Of a DNA stretch of 64,000 bases, positions 1-7,525 are shown one piece after another. Numbering within the stretch: position 1 is the first letter of the stretch; every line of letters begins with the position of its first letter. The DNA lies in NCBI RefSeq assembly GCF_002019695.1, contig NZ_KV917376.1, positions 3,978,974 to 4,042,973 on the forward strand, in the 5' to 3' direction. This DNA comes from Evansella clarkii. GTDB taxonomy: Bacteria > Bacillota > Bacilli > Bacillales > Salisediminibacteriaceae. The notes below the pieces were generated by a model, which worked only from the letters and a program-made list of their open reading frames with translations, was not told the DNA's origin and made no database searches. The position numbers and the translations under genes are program-made.

Positions 1-553
1 TTTGTTTTGCCAGCTCTGTTGCAATCTGTGCACCAGAATTTCCGCCTCCCGCAACTAGTATTTCATCTCCTGGCACTTCCGATGGTGTACGATATTCAGA
101 AGAATGAACCTGGAAAATATCGGCTCCCTTATTAATCACATCAGGTATGAAAGCTTTTTGAAACGCTCCTGTTGCTATTACCACCTGTTTTGCATGAATA
201 TTCCCTTGATTAGTTTCTATATGAAAAGTACCATCGGCAAGATTATGTAATTTAAGTACATTAGTATTATGCCTAAAAGGAAGATTGAAGTGCTTCACAT
301 AGGTTTCCAGATAATCTGCCAGCTCATCTTTCGTTGGAAATTCTCCTGGAGCTCCTTTCATCTGTAAACCAGGTAAACTACTATACTCTCGTGGAGTAAA
401 TAAAACTAAAGAATTGTATCTCTTCCGCCAGGAGTCACCTGCACGACTATTACTGTCCAGAATTATAAAGGGAATCTGTTTCTCTCTCAAATAGTGTCCC
501 ACCGCTAAACCTGCCTGACCGCCACCAATAATGACAACTTCATAATCTGCCAT
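1..553 (-). CDS. FAD/NAD(P)-dependent oxidoreductase, flavin monooxygenase-like (3' end outside window)
   Basis: Only the N-terminal 184 codons are inside the window; the gene runs off the left edge. The protein starts MADYEVVIIGGGQAGLAVG, an FAD-binding Rossmann motif (GGGQAGLA). About residue 150 it has a GADIFQVHSSEYR stretch like the FMO signature, followed by a second dinucleotide motif GGGNSGAQIA for NADPH. This order is typical of CzcO/YnaC-type single-component flavoprotein monooxygenases. The ATG at 553 has a strong GGAGG site 8 to 12 bases upstream. A perfect inverted repeat lies just upstream and may be its operator. The substrate cannot be told from sequence. Confidence 0.85.
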   Translation of the reverse strand, partial: MADYEVVIIGGGQAGLAVGHYLREKQIPFIILDSNSRAGDSWRKRYNSLVLFTPREYSSLPGLQMKGAPGEFPTKDELADYLETYVKHFNLPFRHNTNVLKLHNLADGTFHIETNQGNIHAKQVVIATGAFQKAFIPDVINKGADIFQVHSSEYRTPSEVPGDEILVAGGGNSGAQIATELAKQ

Positions 554-575
554 TTCTTCCACTCCTCCAGCATTC

Positions 576-595
576 ATTCAAACGACTGTTTGAAT
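576..595. promoter_or_regulatory. Inverted-repeat operator candidate
   Basis: ATTCAAACGACTGTTTGAAT has perfect 8-bp arms around a 4-bp spacer. It lies about 25 bp upstream of the flavoprotein start. The shape resembles operators of ArsR/SmtB or TetR repressors. A further half-site (ATTCAAAC) lies at 680-687. No regulator gene is adjacent inside the window. Confidence 0.45.
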
Positions 596-732
596 ATATT
601 ATATATGAGTTGCCGGGGAAAATGTATTGAGTTACGTAATTTTTTTTCACATATGATGTGTAAAATGAAGTCAGACATATTCAAACACTTCTCTCAAAAT
701 TTTTTTTATTGAAAATAATTGCATTCCAGCCA

Positions 733-767
733 ACAAAAAAGGCACGAATAAAACTCACTTCGCGCCA
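733..767 (-). terminator. Rho-independent terminator
   Basis: On the minus strand GGCGCGAA pairs with TTCGTGCC (one G-T pair) across a 10-base loop and is followed by TTTTTTG. It ends the 816-1370 gene. Confidence 0.75.
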
Positions 768-815
768 TACATGAACATATTTTTTTGCTGAACATTTCTA
801 ATCCGGTGTACCGGC

Positions 816-1370
816 TTACATCTCTTCGGCTTTCCTCCTATAGTCTGAAATCAGCCATACAATTAAGACGAGAAGTAGTATTATCATAGATAGCGGAATT
901 AACCATAAACTTTCTCCGTTTAGATAAAATCCCAAAAACATGATTGCAAGTGAGATGATTGGTGCCATTACATAAAAAGGTTTAGCATTATAAAACCATC
1001 CATAAGGAAAAAAATGTGCCCCGGTTATTATTGCAAAGAACATGATAGCTTCAGTTGGGCTTCTTGCTATGCCCCAAAAAAGAATAGGAAAATAGATAAC
1101 TTGTGCAAGGTTTAAAAATAAACCTAAGTCACCTAACTGGTTCCCCTGGAGCCTCCAGTCAGCCCGAACTAATGTAGACATGCCTACGGATAATGGAAAC
1201 ATTAACCCTGTTGTAAACAGCATATATATATTCTTTTGGTATATACCCAGCGGCAGCAGAAAAATAATTGTAATAATTGACCAAATCACAACAGCAGATA
1301 ATAAAAATCCGATACCATTTTTCCCTTTCACCGATAACTCATTTCTGATTTTCGTTAAGTCCATTCGCAT
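816..1370 (-). CDS. Six-helix membrane protein, probably DUF7010 family
   Basis: A 184-residue integral membrane protein. After a short charged N-terminus (DLTKIRNELSVKGKNG) it has about six hydrophobic helices and ends in a basic-acidic tail (DYRRKAEEM). The pattern and the RNELSVKGKNG opening recall the DUF7010 family of Firmicutes, but that match is from memory. There are no catalytic motifs. It is followed by a good terminator and preceded by a separate small membrane gene, so it is probably monocistronic. Function unknown. Confidence 0.7.
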   Translation of the reverse strand: MRMDLTKIRNELSVKGKNGIGFLLSAVVIWSIITIIFLLPLGIYQKNIYMLFTTGLMFPLSVGMSTLVRADWRLQGNQLGDLGLFLNLAQVIYFPILFWGIARSPTEAIMFFAIITGAHFFPYGWFYNAKPFYVMAPIISLAIMFLGFYLNGESLWLIPLSMIILLLVLIVWLISDYRRKAEEM

Positions 1371-1413
1371 CTCCCCTGGTTTATTATGATATAAAATTTT
1401 GTTAACAATATGG

Positions 1414-1620
1414 TCAGTTTATCTCTTCTGATTTTTTCACTTTACTTTGTCTTATGTAAAAAATATAAGCGATCCACGGCAAAATCAAACTAATTAATAA
1501 AATAGAATCCATGATTCTCCATTGGACGTTTTCCATATACACAATACTTGCAAGTATCCCGCCGAAATAAAAAGTCATAACTGATAAAAAAATAAGGATG
1601 ATTAAATCTCTAATTCTCAA
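1414..1620 (-). CDS. Small two-helix membrane protein, unknown
   Basis: 68 residues with two hydrophobic helices (about 5-27 and 37-55) and a lysine/glutamate-rich tail (KVKKSEEIN). A modest AAAGAGGT ribosome site precedes the ATG at 1620. It sits 43 bp upstream of the DUF7010-like gene on the same strand and may be co-transcribed with it. No family recognised. Confidence 0.5.
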   Translation of the reverse strand: MRIRDLIILIFLSVMTFYFGGILASIVYMENVQWRIMDSILLISLILPWIAYIFYIRQSKVKKSEEIN

Positions 1621-1756
1621 ATTTGTACCTCTTTCTAAGTATTACTTCCCATTAATTTTCCATAGATATAATCTAAGGATAGCATATTTTCCATAAATTT
1701 CATCAAATTCTCTGCTTTTTTTCACCAGCATATAATTCAACTGCTTACCCAGGTCA

Positions 1757-1816
1757 TAAAAAAAGTAGTTCAATTCAGATACAAAGTCCAGCTTTGTACT
1801 CTAAAATTGAACTACC
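1757..1816 (-). terminator. Terminator of the GntR-ABC operon
   Basis: A long hairpin: outer arms GTAGTTCAATT and AATTGAACTAC, inner arms ACAAAG and CTTTGT. Read on the minus strand it is followed by seven T residues. It lies 58 bp beyond the permease stop. Confidence 0.8.
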
Positions 1817-1873
1817 AAAATGTGCTGTAGTATATTTTTCATAAAGTTAGATTTGCACCATAGTTGTCAGTAA

Positions 1874-2479
1874 TTAAAATGCTTTGCGCTGGTAAACGAC
1901 CGTAGTAACTCCCCAGGACACTGCATAAAGTACCCCGATAATAACTGCTCCTCCAGTATATAACGCTGTAGTTGATAAATTCATAAGAAATTCAGTTATA
2001 GCTGGCAAATGATCGGACATGTATAGAACGATTTGAGGCCCTATGGCGGCTAAAACAAGGAAGCTGATGAGTACAGCCGAAAAAATATAGCCTTGTTTTA
2101 ATATATAAAACAGCGGAAAAGTAAGGGCTGCAAATAAAAAGAATAAGCCTCCTCCAATCGCAATATCTGATAGTGCAAATGGTTTACTAAACGCTAATAA
2201 GGCTGCACTGGCCACCCCGATAGATGCCAGTGAATAAATGATCGCTCCGAGATAGCGTGCGGCGATAATCTCTTTACGTGTGTATGGCAATGAATTTAAC
2301 AATATATTAACCTCTGTTTTTTCATCATAAGCGTAAGCATTAAAGGGAATAAAAATACTGGCCACGAGAAAAATAAGAGCCGGGTGGGAGTCCATAATTA
2401 TAAAAAACAGAATAAAAGGAATAAAGGTTAACAGCAGTCTTTTTTGCAGAATAACATCACGTCTGATTAAATTAAACAT
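1874..2479 (-). CDS. ABC-2 type transporter permease
   Basis: 201 residues with about six membrane helices. The opening MFNLIRRDVILQKR and the central stretch YDEKTEVNILLNSLPYTRKEI are characteristic of the short ABC-2 permeases (PF13346) that pair with YtrB/EcsA-like ATPases. Its start overlaps the end of the ATPase gene by 8 bases, so translation is coupled. It is the last gene of a GntR-ATPase-permease operon and should form the membrane channel. The substrate is unknown; related Bacillus systems respond to cell-wall antibiotics. Confidence 0.85.
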   Translation of the reverse strand: MFNLIRRDVILQKRLLLTFIPFILFFIIMDSHPALIFLVASIFIPFNAYAYDEKTEVNILLNSLPYTRKEIIAARYLGAIIYSLASIGVASAALLAFSKPFALSDIAIGGGLFFLFAALTFPLFYILKQGYIFSAVLISFLVLAAIGPQIVLYMSDHLPAITEFLMNLSTTALYTGGAVIIGVLYAVSWGVTTVVYQRKAF

Positions 2480-3347
2480 AGCTTTCTCTCCCCTTCATGT
2501 AATACATAATATCTTCCAGCGAAGCTCTTTCAATCACAACCGACTCACCAAAAGTTTTCTTCACAGCTTTCACATTATCCGTCAAAGCTTCGAATCCTGT
2601 AGGCGCACGGTGAATATCAACGAAGGCCTTTTCCGTGTCCCTGTCCAGCAGACCAAGTTCTCCTTTTACGAGGGCATAGTTATTTGCCACGTCGTCAATG
2701 GACTGGTTAAAAATTAATTCTCCGTTTTGTAAAAAAGCGATATAGTCTGCGATGCGGTCCAAATCAGTTGTAATATGCGTCGAGAAAAAGATCGTGCGTC
2801 TTCCATCAAGCATGATTTCCTGCAATAAATCCAGCAATTCTCTTCTGAAAATAGGGTCCAGTCCAGCTGTCGGTTCATCCATTATGATAAGTTCAGCATC
2901 GTGTGACAAAGCTATTGCCAGGGACGCCTTCATCTGCATACCTTTAGAGAACGTTTTTATCGGTTTATTAAGAGGCAGCTGAAACTGAGCCACGTACTTG
3001 TAAAACAAAGTATCATCCCATTTTTTGTAGGCGGGGCCCACAATTCTTTTTATATCCTTTAAGTTAAGCCCCTCAAAAAACACATTGCCATCATACACAA
3101 AACCAATCCGTTCCTTAATCTCCTTCTCATGTGTCCTGTAGTCGAGTCCGAACAGCTTAACTTCTCCGGCATCGGGTCTTAATAAGTTCATCATCATTTT
3201 TATCGTTGTTGATTTACCAGCACCATTCGCTCCAATAAATCCGGTGATAAATCCTTGCTTCACCTGCATATTAATATTTTTCACGGAAAAGCCTTTAAAG
3301 TTTTTTGTGACATTTTTTAATTCCACTACGTTTTCCACCTTGTTCAC
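2472..3347 (-). CDS. ABC transporter ATP-binding protein, YtrB-like
   Basis: 291 residues. Walker A (GANGAGKST) is at about 39-47, the signature FSKGMQMK at 133-140, and Walker B LIIMDEPT at 153-160, so the ATPase core is intact. After the core there is about 80 residues of extra C-terminal domain, usual in this subfamily. The start overlaps the GntR regulator by 4 bases (ATGA) and its end overlaps the permease. It powers the partner permease at 1874-2479. The layout matches ytrAB-type operons, in which the GntR repressor is released by cell-envelope stress; that role is inferred. Confidence 0.92.
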   Translation of the reverse strand: MNKVENVVELKNVTKNFKGFSVKNINMQVKQGFITGFIGANGAGKSTTIKMMMNLLRPDAGEVKLFGLDYRTHEKEIKERIGFVYDGNVFFEGLNLKDIKRIVGPAYKKWDDTLFYKYVAQFQLPLNKPIKTFSKGMQMKASLAIALSHDAELIIMDEPTAGLDPIFRRELLDLLQEIMLDGRRTIFFSTHITTDLDRIADYIAFLQNGELIFNQSIDDVANNYALVKGELGLLDRDTEKAFVDIHRAPTGFEALTDNVKAVKKTFGESVVIERASLEDIMYYMKGRESYV

Positions 3348-3715
3348 TCCTCGTATAAAATATTCAGTAAGTCCTGGAGGTCCTCCAGCGACAGGCCGAT
3401 TTCCCTGCTGTTTATGATGACAGCATTCAGCTGGTCCTCAATGACTTTCAGCTTCTTCTCTTTAATAACTTCAAGATTTTGCTCTGCAACAAAAGAACCT
3501 TTTCCCACGATTGAATAGATAAAGCCTGCCTTCTCCAGTTCCTCATATGACCGTTTCGTTGTAATAACACTGATCTTCAAGTCTTTTGCGAGCTGGCGGA
3601 TGGAAGGTAATGCGGTCCCCTCCTGCAGATTACCTGCTAAAATAGATGATTTAATTTGACTTGTAATCTGTTCATAAATCGGCTCCTTTGAACTATTGGA
3701 AATAATTATTTGCAT
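3344..3715 (-). CDS. GntR-family regulator, YtrA subfamily
   Basis: 123 residues: a winged-helix DNA-binding domain (residues 1-75, with YEQITSQIKSSILAGNLQEG and LPSIRQLAKDLKIS) and only a short C-terminal helix pair, the mark of the YtrA subfamily. It is the first gene of the operon and overlaps the ATPase gene by 4 bases. An AT-rich palindromic region covers the likely promoter upstream, which fits autorepression. The ATG at 3715 is preceded by an AGGGATTTAC ribosome site. Confidence 0.9.
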   Translation of the reverse strand: MQIIISNSSKEPIYEQITSQIKSSILAGNLQEGTALPSIRQLAKDLKISVITTKRSYEELEKAGFIYSIVGKGSFVAEQNLEVIKEKKLKVIEDQLNAVIINSREIGLSLEDLQDLLNILYEE

Positions 3716-3760
3716 GTAAATCCCTCGCCGTAGTTATTTTTTGTAACGTTGTTTATATAG

Positions 3761-3810
3761 TGTATATATACTATATATACATTATATACACACTTATGAA
3801 TGCTGCGCAA
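3761..3810 (-). promoter_or_regulatory. Promoter and YtrA-type operator
   Basis: On the minus strand a TTGCGC box (3805-3810) and a TATAAT box (3781-3786) are separated by 18 bp. The -10 box overlaps repeated GTATATATAC-like palindromes (3762-3792). GntR-YtrA repressors bind GTAT...ATAC palindromes, so this is probably the operon's autoregulated promoter. Confidence 0.6.
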
Positions 3811-3820
3811 CCATTTTTGG

Positions 3821-3858
3821 AAAAAAATAAGGGACGGTTCTCCTAAAAGAGCCGTCCC
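3821..3858 (-). terminator. Rho-independent terminator
   Basis: GGGACGGTTCT pairs with AGAGCCGTCCC (11 bp, one G-T pair) around a short loop; on the minus strand it is followed by TTATTTTTTT. It ends transcription from the PadR-rhomboid operon and the remnant beyond it. Confidence 0.8.
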
Positions 3859-3871
3859 CTGTATCAAGCCT

Positions 3872-4100
3872 TAGTTTATTAACTGTGAATGAAGTTCTTC
3901 CATGCCCTCACTTTCTAATTTTCATTTCTCAAGTAACGCAAGAGCCTCTTCCATGCCCTCACTTTCTAATTTTCATTTCTCAAGTAACGCAAGAGCCTCT
4001 TGCATAAAAAAAATAAACAGATCAATTAGAAATGAATTGTCTGTCTGAATGTATGTTAATTCAATTTTCTCCTGCGAAGTGCAGTAATTCCCCTTGTCTC
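3872..4100 (-). pseudogene. Possible gene remnant beyond the rhomboid gene
   Basis: A minus-strand frame is open from about 4100 to the first TGA and reads ...KIELTYIQTDNSFLIDLF then IFFMQEALALLEK. After the stop it resumes through the 51-bp duplication and ends ...KLESEGMEELHSQLIN followed by a stop. The composition is protein-like. There is no start codon with a ribosome site, and a TGA occurs in both duplicated units. I read it as a decayed 3' gene fragment; chance is possible. Confidence 0.35.
3896..4001. repeat. Tandem duplication of a 51-bp unit
   Basis: Two exact copies (3896-3946 and 3947-3997) plus 4 bases of a third. 51 bp is 17 codons. Read on the minus strand in the frame that is open from about 4100, each copy reads EALALLEK, stop (TGA), KLESEGME. 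The unit therefore looks like a duplicated piece of former coding sequence. Confidence 0.85.
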
Positions 4101-4102
4101 CT

Positions 4103-4690
4103 CTACGCTGCCTCTGCATCTTCAATAGACCTATGATTCTTCCTGAAAAAGAGTAAACATATTACCCCGGCACCTGCTCCTGCCAGATGTGGAAGATGGC
4201 CTACGGAAGATAACCAGTCAAAAACCAGGGCCGTAACCGAGAAAATTAATATTGCTGCTGGCAGCAGAAAATTCGGCAGTTCAAAGAACAGCTCTCTCTC
4301 CTTTGGAAAAGCTAAATAATAATAGAATAGAAAGCCACAGCCCGCGGCGCTGAATCCAATACCGGCGGTTCCCCAGAATACAATAGAAAACCCTCCGGCC
4401 AGAATGCACAAAACAGTTAAGATAATGTATCTTTTTCGGCCAAGTAAACGCTCCACCCATGGACCTACCAGGATTAATATCGCCATGTTCACGAGAAAAT
4501 GGTTCGGTTCAACATGAACAAAACCATGTGTAAGAATAGTGTACCATCTTTCCGGGAGTTCCGAATTACTTAGTGCCAAAAACCTTATATGCTCCGGATT
4601 GCTCACACGGGCAACAAGAAAAATAAGTGAAGAAATCGAAAAAAACACTAAAGTGACAGGCGATTTTTTCAATAAATCTAAAGTAATCAT
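4103..4690 (-). CDS. Rhomboid-family intramembrane serine protease
   Basis: 195 residues, six or so membrane helices. The rhomboid signatures are present: HFLVN (HxxxN, residues 64-68), the nucleophile motif GFSAAG (Ser114), and HLAG with the catalytic histidine (about His168) in the last helix. It should cleave membrane-protein substrates within the bilayer. The start overlaps the PadR gene by 4 bases, so the two form an operon. Substrate unknown. Confidence 0.88.
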   Translation of the reverse strand: MITLDLLKKSPVTLVFFSISSLIFLVARVSNPEHIRFLALSNSELPERWYTILTHGFVHVEPNHFLVNMAILILVGPWVERLLGRKRYIILTVLCILAGGFSIVFWGTAGIGFSAAGCGFLFYYYLAFPKERELFFELPNFLLPAAILIFSVTALVFDWLSSVGHLPHLAGAGAGVICLLFFRKNHRSIEDAEAA

Positions 4691-5250
4691 TGTTCTTTTT
4701 CTCCTTTATTTTTTAATAACTCGATCGTTTCGTCCGCCCACTCAATCTCTGCGATGATGCTTTTTCTTGCTCTCTTAATTGTTAACAGCCAGTAAAACAT
4801 TTCACCTTGTAACTCTTCCTCAGCAGTTGTTTCTACTGCCTCTTTTTCCACCAGGCTTAATGTTGCCAGTTCCTCTTCCTGTTGTTTTTTATACCGCTGC
4901 ATCTCGAAAAGGAGATTCTGCGGCTCAATGGAATTTCCGAAAAAGATCCGCACGATGAATTCATCTCTTATTGGAGCAATTAAATTCTGCGGAAACTTAT
5001 TTACCCATTCATCAAAGGCCACTTTGCCATGCTCTGTAATGGTATAAATTTTACGGTCAGGCTTCTTATCCTGAACCTCTACTGAAGATGTAACAAGGTC
5101 TTCCTTCTCCATTTTGGAAAGCTCTCTGTATATTTGGCTAGTCTTCGTATTCCACATGAACTGCAACGAAGAATCAAATACTTTATTTAACTCATATCCA
5201 GTCATATCCTGATAGCTTAATAACCCTAACATGCCAAATCTTAAGCTCAT
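4687..5250 (-). CDS. PadR-family transcriptional regulator
   Basis: 187 residues. The N-terminal winged helix (residues 1-85: LGLLSYQDMTGYELNKVFDSS, with the wing around KKPDRKIYTITEHGK) is followed by a helical Vir_act_alpha_C-type dimerisation domain. PadR proteins usually repress a membrane or efflux gene beside them; here the overlapping rhomboid gene is the likely target. The ligand is unknown. Confidence 0.9.
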   Translation of the reverse strand: MSLRFGMLGLLSYQDMTGYELNKVFDSSLQFMWNTKTSQIYRELSKMEKEDLVTSSVEVQDKKPDRKIYTITEHGKVAFDEWVNKFPQNLIAPIRDEFIVRIFFGNSIEPQNLLFEMQRYKKQQEEELATLSLVEKEAVETTAEEELQGEMFYWLLTIKRARKSIIAEIEWADETIELLKNKGEKEQ

Positions 5251-5486
5251 AAAACCACCTCTGTCCCGCTCTTTTATTTCAACTTTTTATATTCAACAAG
5301 TTTAATATAATTATTGTCACACTTATTATATTTAGTCAATACCATTTTTAAAAGTCAGTTTTTAACTAGATAATGTGAATTATTTGAATATTACGTCTAT
5401 AATGATAGTATAAAATGCAGGGTAATTTTAATGTTCAGGCAGTGGGTTTATTCCTGGGAATGTGTTGTTAAGAAGGAGGACGGGCT
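5251..5486. other. AT-rich intergenic region with a candidate promoter
   Basis: No gene seen. A TATAAT box at 5398-5403 reads toward the two short open frames that follow; a matching -35 box is not clear. Confidence 0.4.
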
Positions 5487-5588
5487 ATGCATATACTTAA
5501 TAAGAGGAACAGGGAATATAATACACAGAGAACTTGTGAAGTGTGGTTAGTTTATATAGGTAATATCTCTCGCAAGGAAAGATTATGA
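5487..5588 (+). CDS. Short leader-like ORF (33 aa)
   Basis: ATG at 5487 is preceded by AAGAAGGAGGACGGGCT, a near-perfect ribosome site with 7-base spacing. The 33-residue product starts MHILNKRNREYNTQRTC and is basic and hydrophilic. Its stop overlaps the start of the next short ORF (ATGA). The ribosome site and the coupling argue that it is translated, though the protein may matter less than its translation. No homologue is known to me. Confidence 0.4.
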   Translation: MHILNKRNREYNTQRTCEVWLVYIGNISRKERL

Positions 5589-5668
5589 TTCTTGCAGGAA
5601 CACTAGCCATCCTGAATGGTCTGATTGGTTTATTGCTGGCCAGTGTCTCTTTTATTATTTTGCTGTAA
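5585..5668 (+). CDS. 27-aa hydrophobic single-helix peptide
   Basis: This ORF begins in the ATGA overlap with the 33-codon ORF and has its own AAGGAA site 5 to 10 bases upstream. The product (MILAGTLAILNG followed by a run of L, I, S and V) is one membrane helix with no charged residues. Size and character are like small membrane peptides or type I toxin-like peptides, but no family was recognised and no antisense RNA is evident. It could be a fortuitous ORF. Confidence 0.4.
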   Translation: MILAGTLAILNGLIGLLLASVSFIILL

Positions 5669-5801
5669 TAGAGGGAAGTATTAAATTAGTTATTGGCTGG
5701 AAAATGATTAATTTAAAGCATAATGTTAAATTTATTTCTGAAAAGATATCATCTTAATCGCCAAGTGCCAGCCACTTGATAAACCTGGAAGGATAAAAAT
5801 T

Positions 5802-6326
5802 ATGACATTTAAATTGTATGAAGCAATTGAAGTGCTTGACCGTACACCTAAAACACTGGAGCATTTTCTGTCAGGCCTTTCTGAAACATGGCTGCATAGT
5901 AACGAAGGGGACGGAACATGGAACCCTGAGGAAGTGATTGATCACCTGATTGAGGCAGAGAAAACAAACTGGATTCCCAGGCTTAAGTTTATCCTCCAGG
6001 AAGGCGCAGCAAAGCCATTTCCGGAATTTGATCGTTTCTCCCATCTTAATAACACTGATAAAACAACGATTGATCAGAAATTCGATGAGTTTAAAACGAT
6101 TAGGGCCGAAAATATAAAAAAACTCACAACACTCGTATCCTCTGATTCCCTGCTTGACCAGACAGGTTTTCATCCGGCTTTTGGGGAAATAAAAGTAAGT
6201 GAACTTCTTTCCACCTGGGTAGTCCATGACCTGACACATATATCTCAAATAGTCAGAGTTATGGCGGAAAACTACCGGGAAAATACAGGGCCATGGGTCG
6301 AATACTTAGGGGTTTTGAAAAAGTAG
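5802..6326 (+). CDS. DinB-family protein
   Basis: 174 residues, a four-helix bundle of the DinB/YfiT type. Candidate metal ligands are His in VIDHLIEAE (about residue 48) and the pair in [10 protein letters not shown] (about 142 and 146), the usual three-histidine set. The ATG follows GGAAGGAT by 8 bases. Family members include bacillithiol-dependent transferases and many stress-induced proteins of unknown reaction. It is monocistronic. A second, shorter DinB protein is at 52869-53297. Confidence 0.85.
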   Translation: MTFKLYEAIEVLDRTPKTLEHFLSGLSETWLHSNEGDGTWNPEEVIDHLIEAEKTNWIPRLKFILQEGAAKPFPEFDRFSHLNNTDKTTIDQKFDEFKTIRAENIKKLTTLVSSDSLLDQTGFHPAFGEIKVSELLSTWVVHDLTHISQIVRVMAENYRENTGPWVEYLGVLKK

Positions 6327-6397
6327 AAAATTCATGGCGATTCCCAATAGAATCACATACCTTTCACAATGCACTTTACAGTTTAATTTACAACAAA

Positions 6398-6431
6398 AGG
6401 ACATAGAGATGTTCGAATCTCTAAGTCCTTA
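6398..6431. terminator. Hairpin between convergent genes
   Basis: AAGGACATAGAGA pairs with TCTCTAAGTCCTT (one mismatch) around an 8-base loop, between DinB and the convergent phosphotransferase. The T tracts are weak. Confidence 0.45.
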
Positions 6432-6494
6432 AATTATATTTGCTTCTTTAACTACTGCTCTCCTTTAATTCAAAAAGAGTTATGTGATATTTTT

Positions 6495-7424
6495 TTATAG
6501 ATGATAATCTGATGAATCTATAATCAATTTAATTAAACACTCAAAGAGTTTAAGTTGAGAAGGATTAGACCAATCTTCTTCACATTCAGCCATTAACCAC
6601 ATAACTTCATCTAAAAAGACATGCTCAAGCGCTCTTTGCCAATATTCTTTCTCTAATTCAGTTATACTTACTGATTTTGTATAACCGGAAAGAAAAATTT
6701 GCCACTGCTCAGGTGTAAATATCTCGTCTGGAGCTGTTGATAACTCATTGTGGAATAAAAGTAATACCAATGCTAAATCAAATACTTTGGGTAACCATGT
6801 AGCATTATCAGGGTCAATCAAATATGGATCAGGGTTAAAAATTAAATTATTGGCTTTAAAATCATGTGGAGTTGCTACATATGGCAATCTACTATTCTTA
6901 AGTTCCTCTTGTTGAGGAACAATTTGTATTAGTTTTTCTTTCAGTTTATAAATGTCAATTTTAAGATTAACACTCTTTGCGTAGTTTTCTATATTTTGGA
7001 CACTATCATGAACTTCTTTGATGTTAAAATCAAACACATTGTACTTGGGTAAATCAAAATTATTCACCTCAGGAGAGAGTCGGTGTATTTCTCCTAATAA
7101 CCTGCCTGAATCATATATTTCATCATTCGTCCCTGTGTACGTTCCACCAACAATAAAAGGATATACAATATATATATCCCCGCCAATTTGTTGCGGATTA
7201 TCCCTTTTGGTATCAACAGGCGTTACTACTTTAATTCCATTTTCTTTTAAATATTTAGTAAAATAAATTAACCTTTGTGCTCGTTCTATCGTTCTTTGTG
7301 TTTTCTTAATAATAAAATCATATTTCTCACCTCTCACTCGATAAACTGGTGAATAAGGATAAATGCTTTTTGGTTCTTCGTCCGTTTTAAATCCAAACGA
7401 TTCTAATATTTTTATTCCATTCAT
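6495..7424 (-). CDS. APH-like phosphotransferase family protein
   Basis: A kinase-fold protein of about 309 residues. The catalytic loop is PHDFKANNLIF (HxDxxxxN type) and the metal-binding motif is LIDPDNA, as in aminoglycoside and choline phosphotransferases (PF01636) and spore-coat CotS-like kinases. A frame extends to an ATG at 7445, but an ideal GGAGG lies 8 bases before the ATG at 7424, which I take as the start (MNGIKILESFGF). The substrate is unknown; resistance should not be assumed. Confidence 0.8.
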   Translation of the reverse strand: MNGIKILESFGFKTDEEPKSIYPYSPVYRVRGEKYDFIIKKTQRTIERAQRLIYFTKYLKENGIKVVTPVDTKRDNPQQIGGDIYIVYPFIVGGTYTGTNDEIYDSGRLLGEIHRLSPEVNNFDLPKYNVFDFNIKEVHDSVQNIENYAKSVNLKIDIYKLKEKLIQIVPQQEELKNSRLPYVATPHDFKANNLIFNPDPYLIDPDNATWLPKVFDLALVLLLFHNELSTAPDEIFTPEQWQIFLSGYTKSVSITELEKEYWQRALEHVFLDEVMWLMAECEEDWSNPSQLKLFECLIKLIIDSSDYHL

Positions 7425-7525
7425 TTGTAAGGCCTCCGTCTGCATCTTTTGTTCAACTAACAGATCCCGTCAGTTCTGCAAGAAACTTATTGGTTATCAC
7501 AGAATAATAAACAATTAACGCTTTT

